DNA of 5,651 nt from Acidobacteriaceae bacterium (GTDB lineage: Bacteria; Acidobacteriota; Terriglobia; Terriglobales; Acidobacteriaceae): NCBI GenBank assembly GCA_003154055.1, contig PMCH01000088.1, positions 4,333-9,983 of the forward strand, written 5' to 3'. The number at the start of each line of letters is the position of its first letter. Positions within the stretch are counted from its first letter, which is position 1. Made by a program: the position numbers and the translations under genes. The notes under the pieces are model-generated. The model was given only the letters and a program-made list of their open reading frames with translations, was not told where the DNA came from and did not search any database. Shown piece by piece: positions 5,631 through 5,651 of the stretch.

Positions 5631-5651
5631 ATGACTGCTCCGCCCCAACAG
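5631..5651 (+). CDS. Possible 5' end of a divergent gene, cut by the window edge
   Basis: An ATG at 5631 opens a frame reading MTAPPQQ to the last base of the window. It lies about 29 bases downstream of the candidate divergent -10, with a weak GGAC seven to ten bases before it. Seven codons are far too few to identify a product or even to show that this is a gene. It is listed because its position fits a divergent transcription unit. Confidence 0.2.

Overview
The window reads as a compact, GC-rich housekeeping segment of a bacterial chromosome, most likely from the Acidobacteriota (Terriglobia or a relative). That assignment is an inference. It rests on the GC-rich codon use, on a gene order (M50 protease, trpS, scpA, scpB, rluB-type synthase) that I associate with that phylum, and on the style of the two intergenic repeat elements. 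No database search was possible.

Layout, left to right. A probable extended -10 promoter sits at the extreme left edge, only a few bases before a site-2 (M50B) intramembrane metalloprotease gene (31-711). The tryptophanyl-tRNA synthetase gene trpS (712-1755) starts on the base after the protease stop codon. scpA (1752-2624) overlaps the trpS stop by four bases (GTGA). A 97-bp gap then holds inverted arrays of a 7-bp repeat that can fold into a long hairpin ending a few bases before scpB (2722-3447). After scpB comes a 216-bp gap with a cluster of small hairpins, then a RluB/RsuA-family rRNA pseudouridine synthase (3664-4557). The opposite strand carries a ROK-family sugar kinase, probably a glucokinase (4478-5509, minus). 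Its 3' end overlaps the tail of the pseudouridine synthase by 80 bp. The right edge (5510-5651) is an AT-richer intergenic region with a candidate promoter for the kinase, a candidate divergent promoter, and possibly the first seven codons of a divergent gene.

How the genes fit together. The first three genes are close enough to be cotranscribed and translationally coupled. ScpA and ScpB are the kleisin and winged-helix partners of SMC in the bacterial condensin complex. The scpA-scpB-rluB order is a widespread bacterial linkage, although here both junctions after scpA are interrupted by structured repeats. The kinase is a separate, convergent transcription unit for entry of sugar into glycolysis.

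I see no mobile element, CRISPR array, RNA gene or defence system. The points most worth a second look are a four-cysteine iron-sulfur-type motif in TrpRS, the heptamer-repeat hairpin that replaces an ordinary ribosome-binding region before scpB, the hairpin cluster before rluB, and the overlapping convergent 3' ends of rluB and the kinase gene, where a frameshift could be involved.
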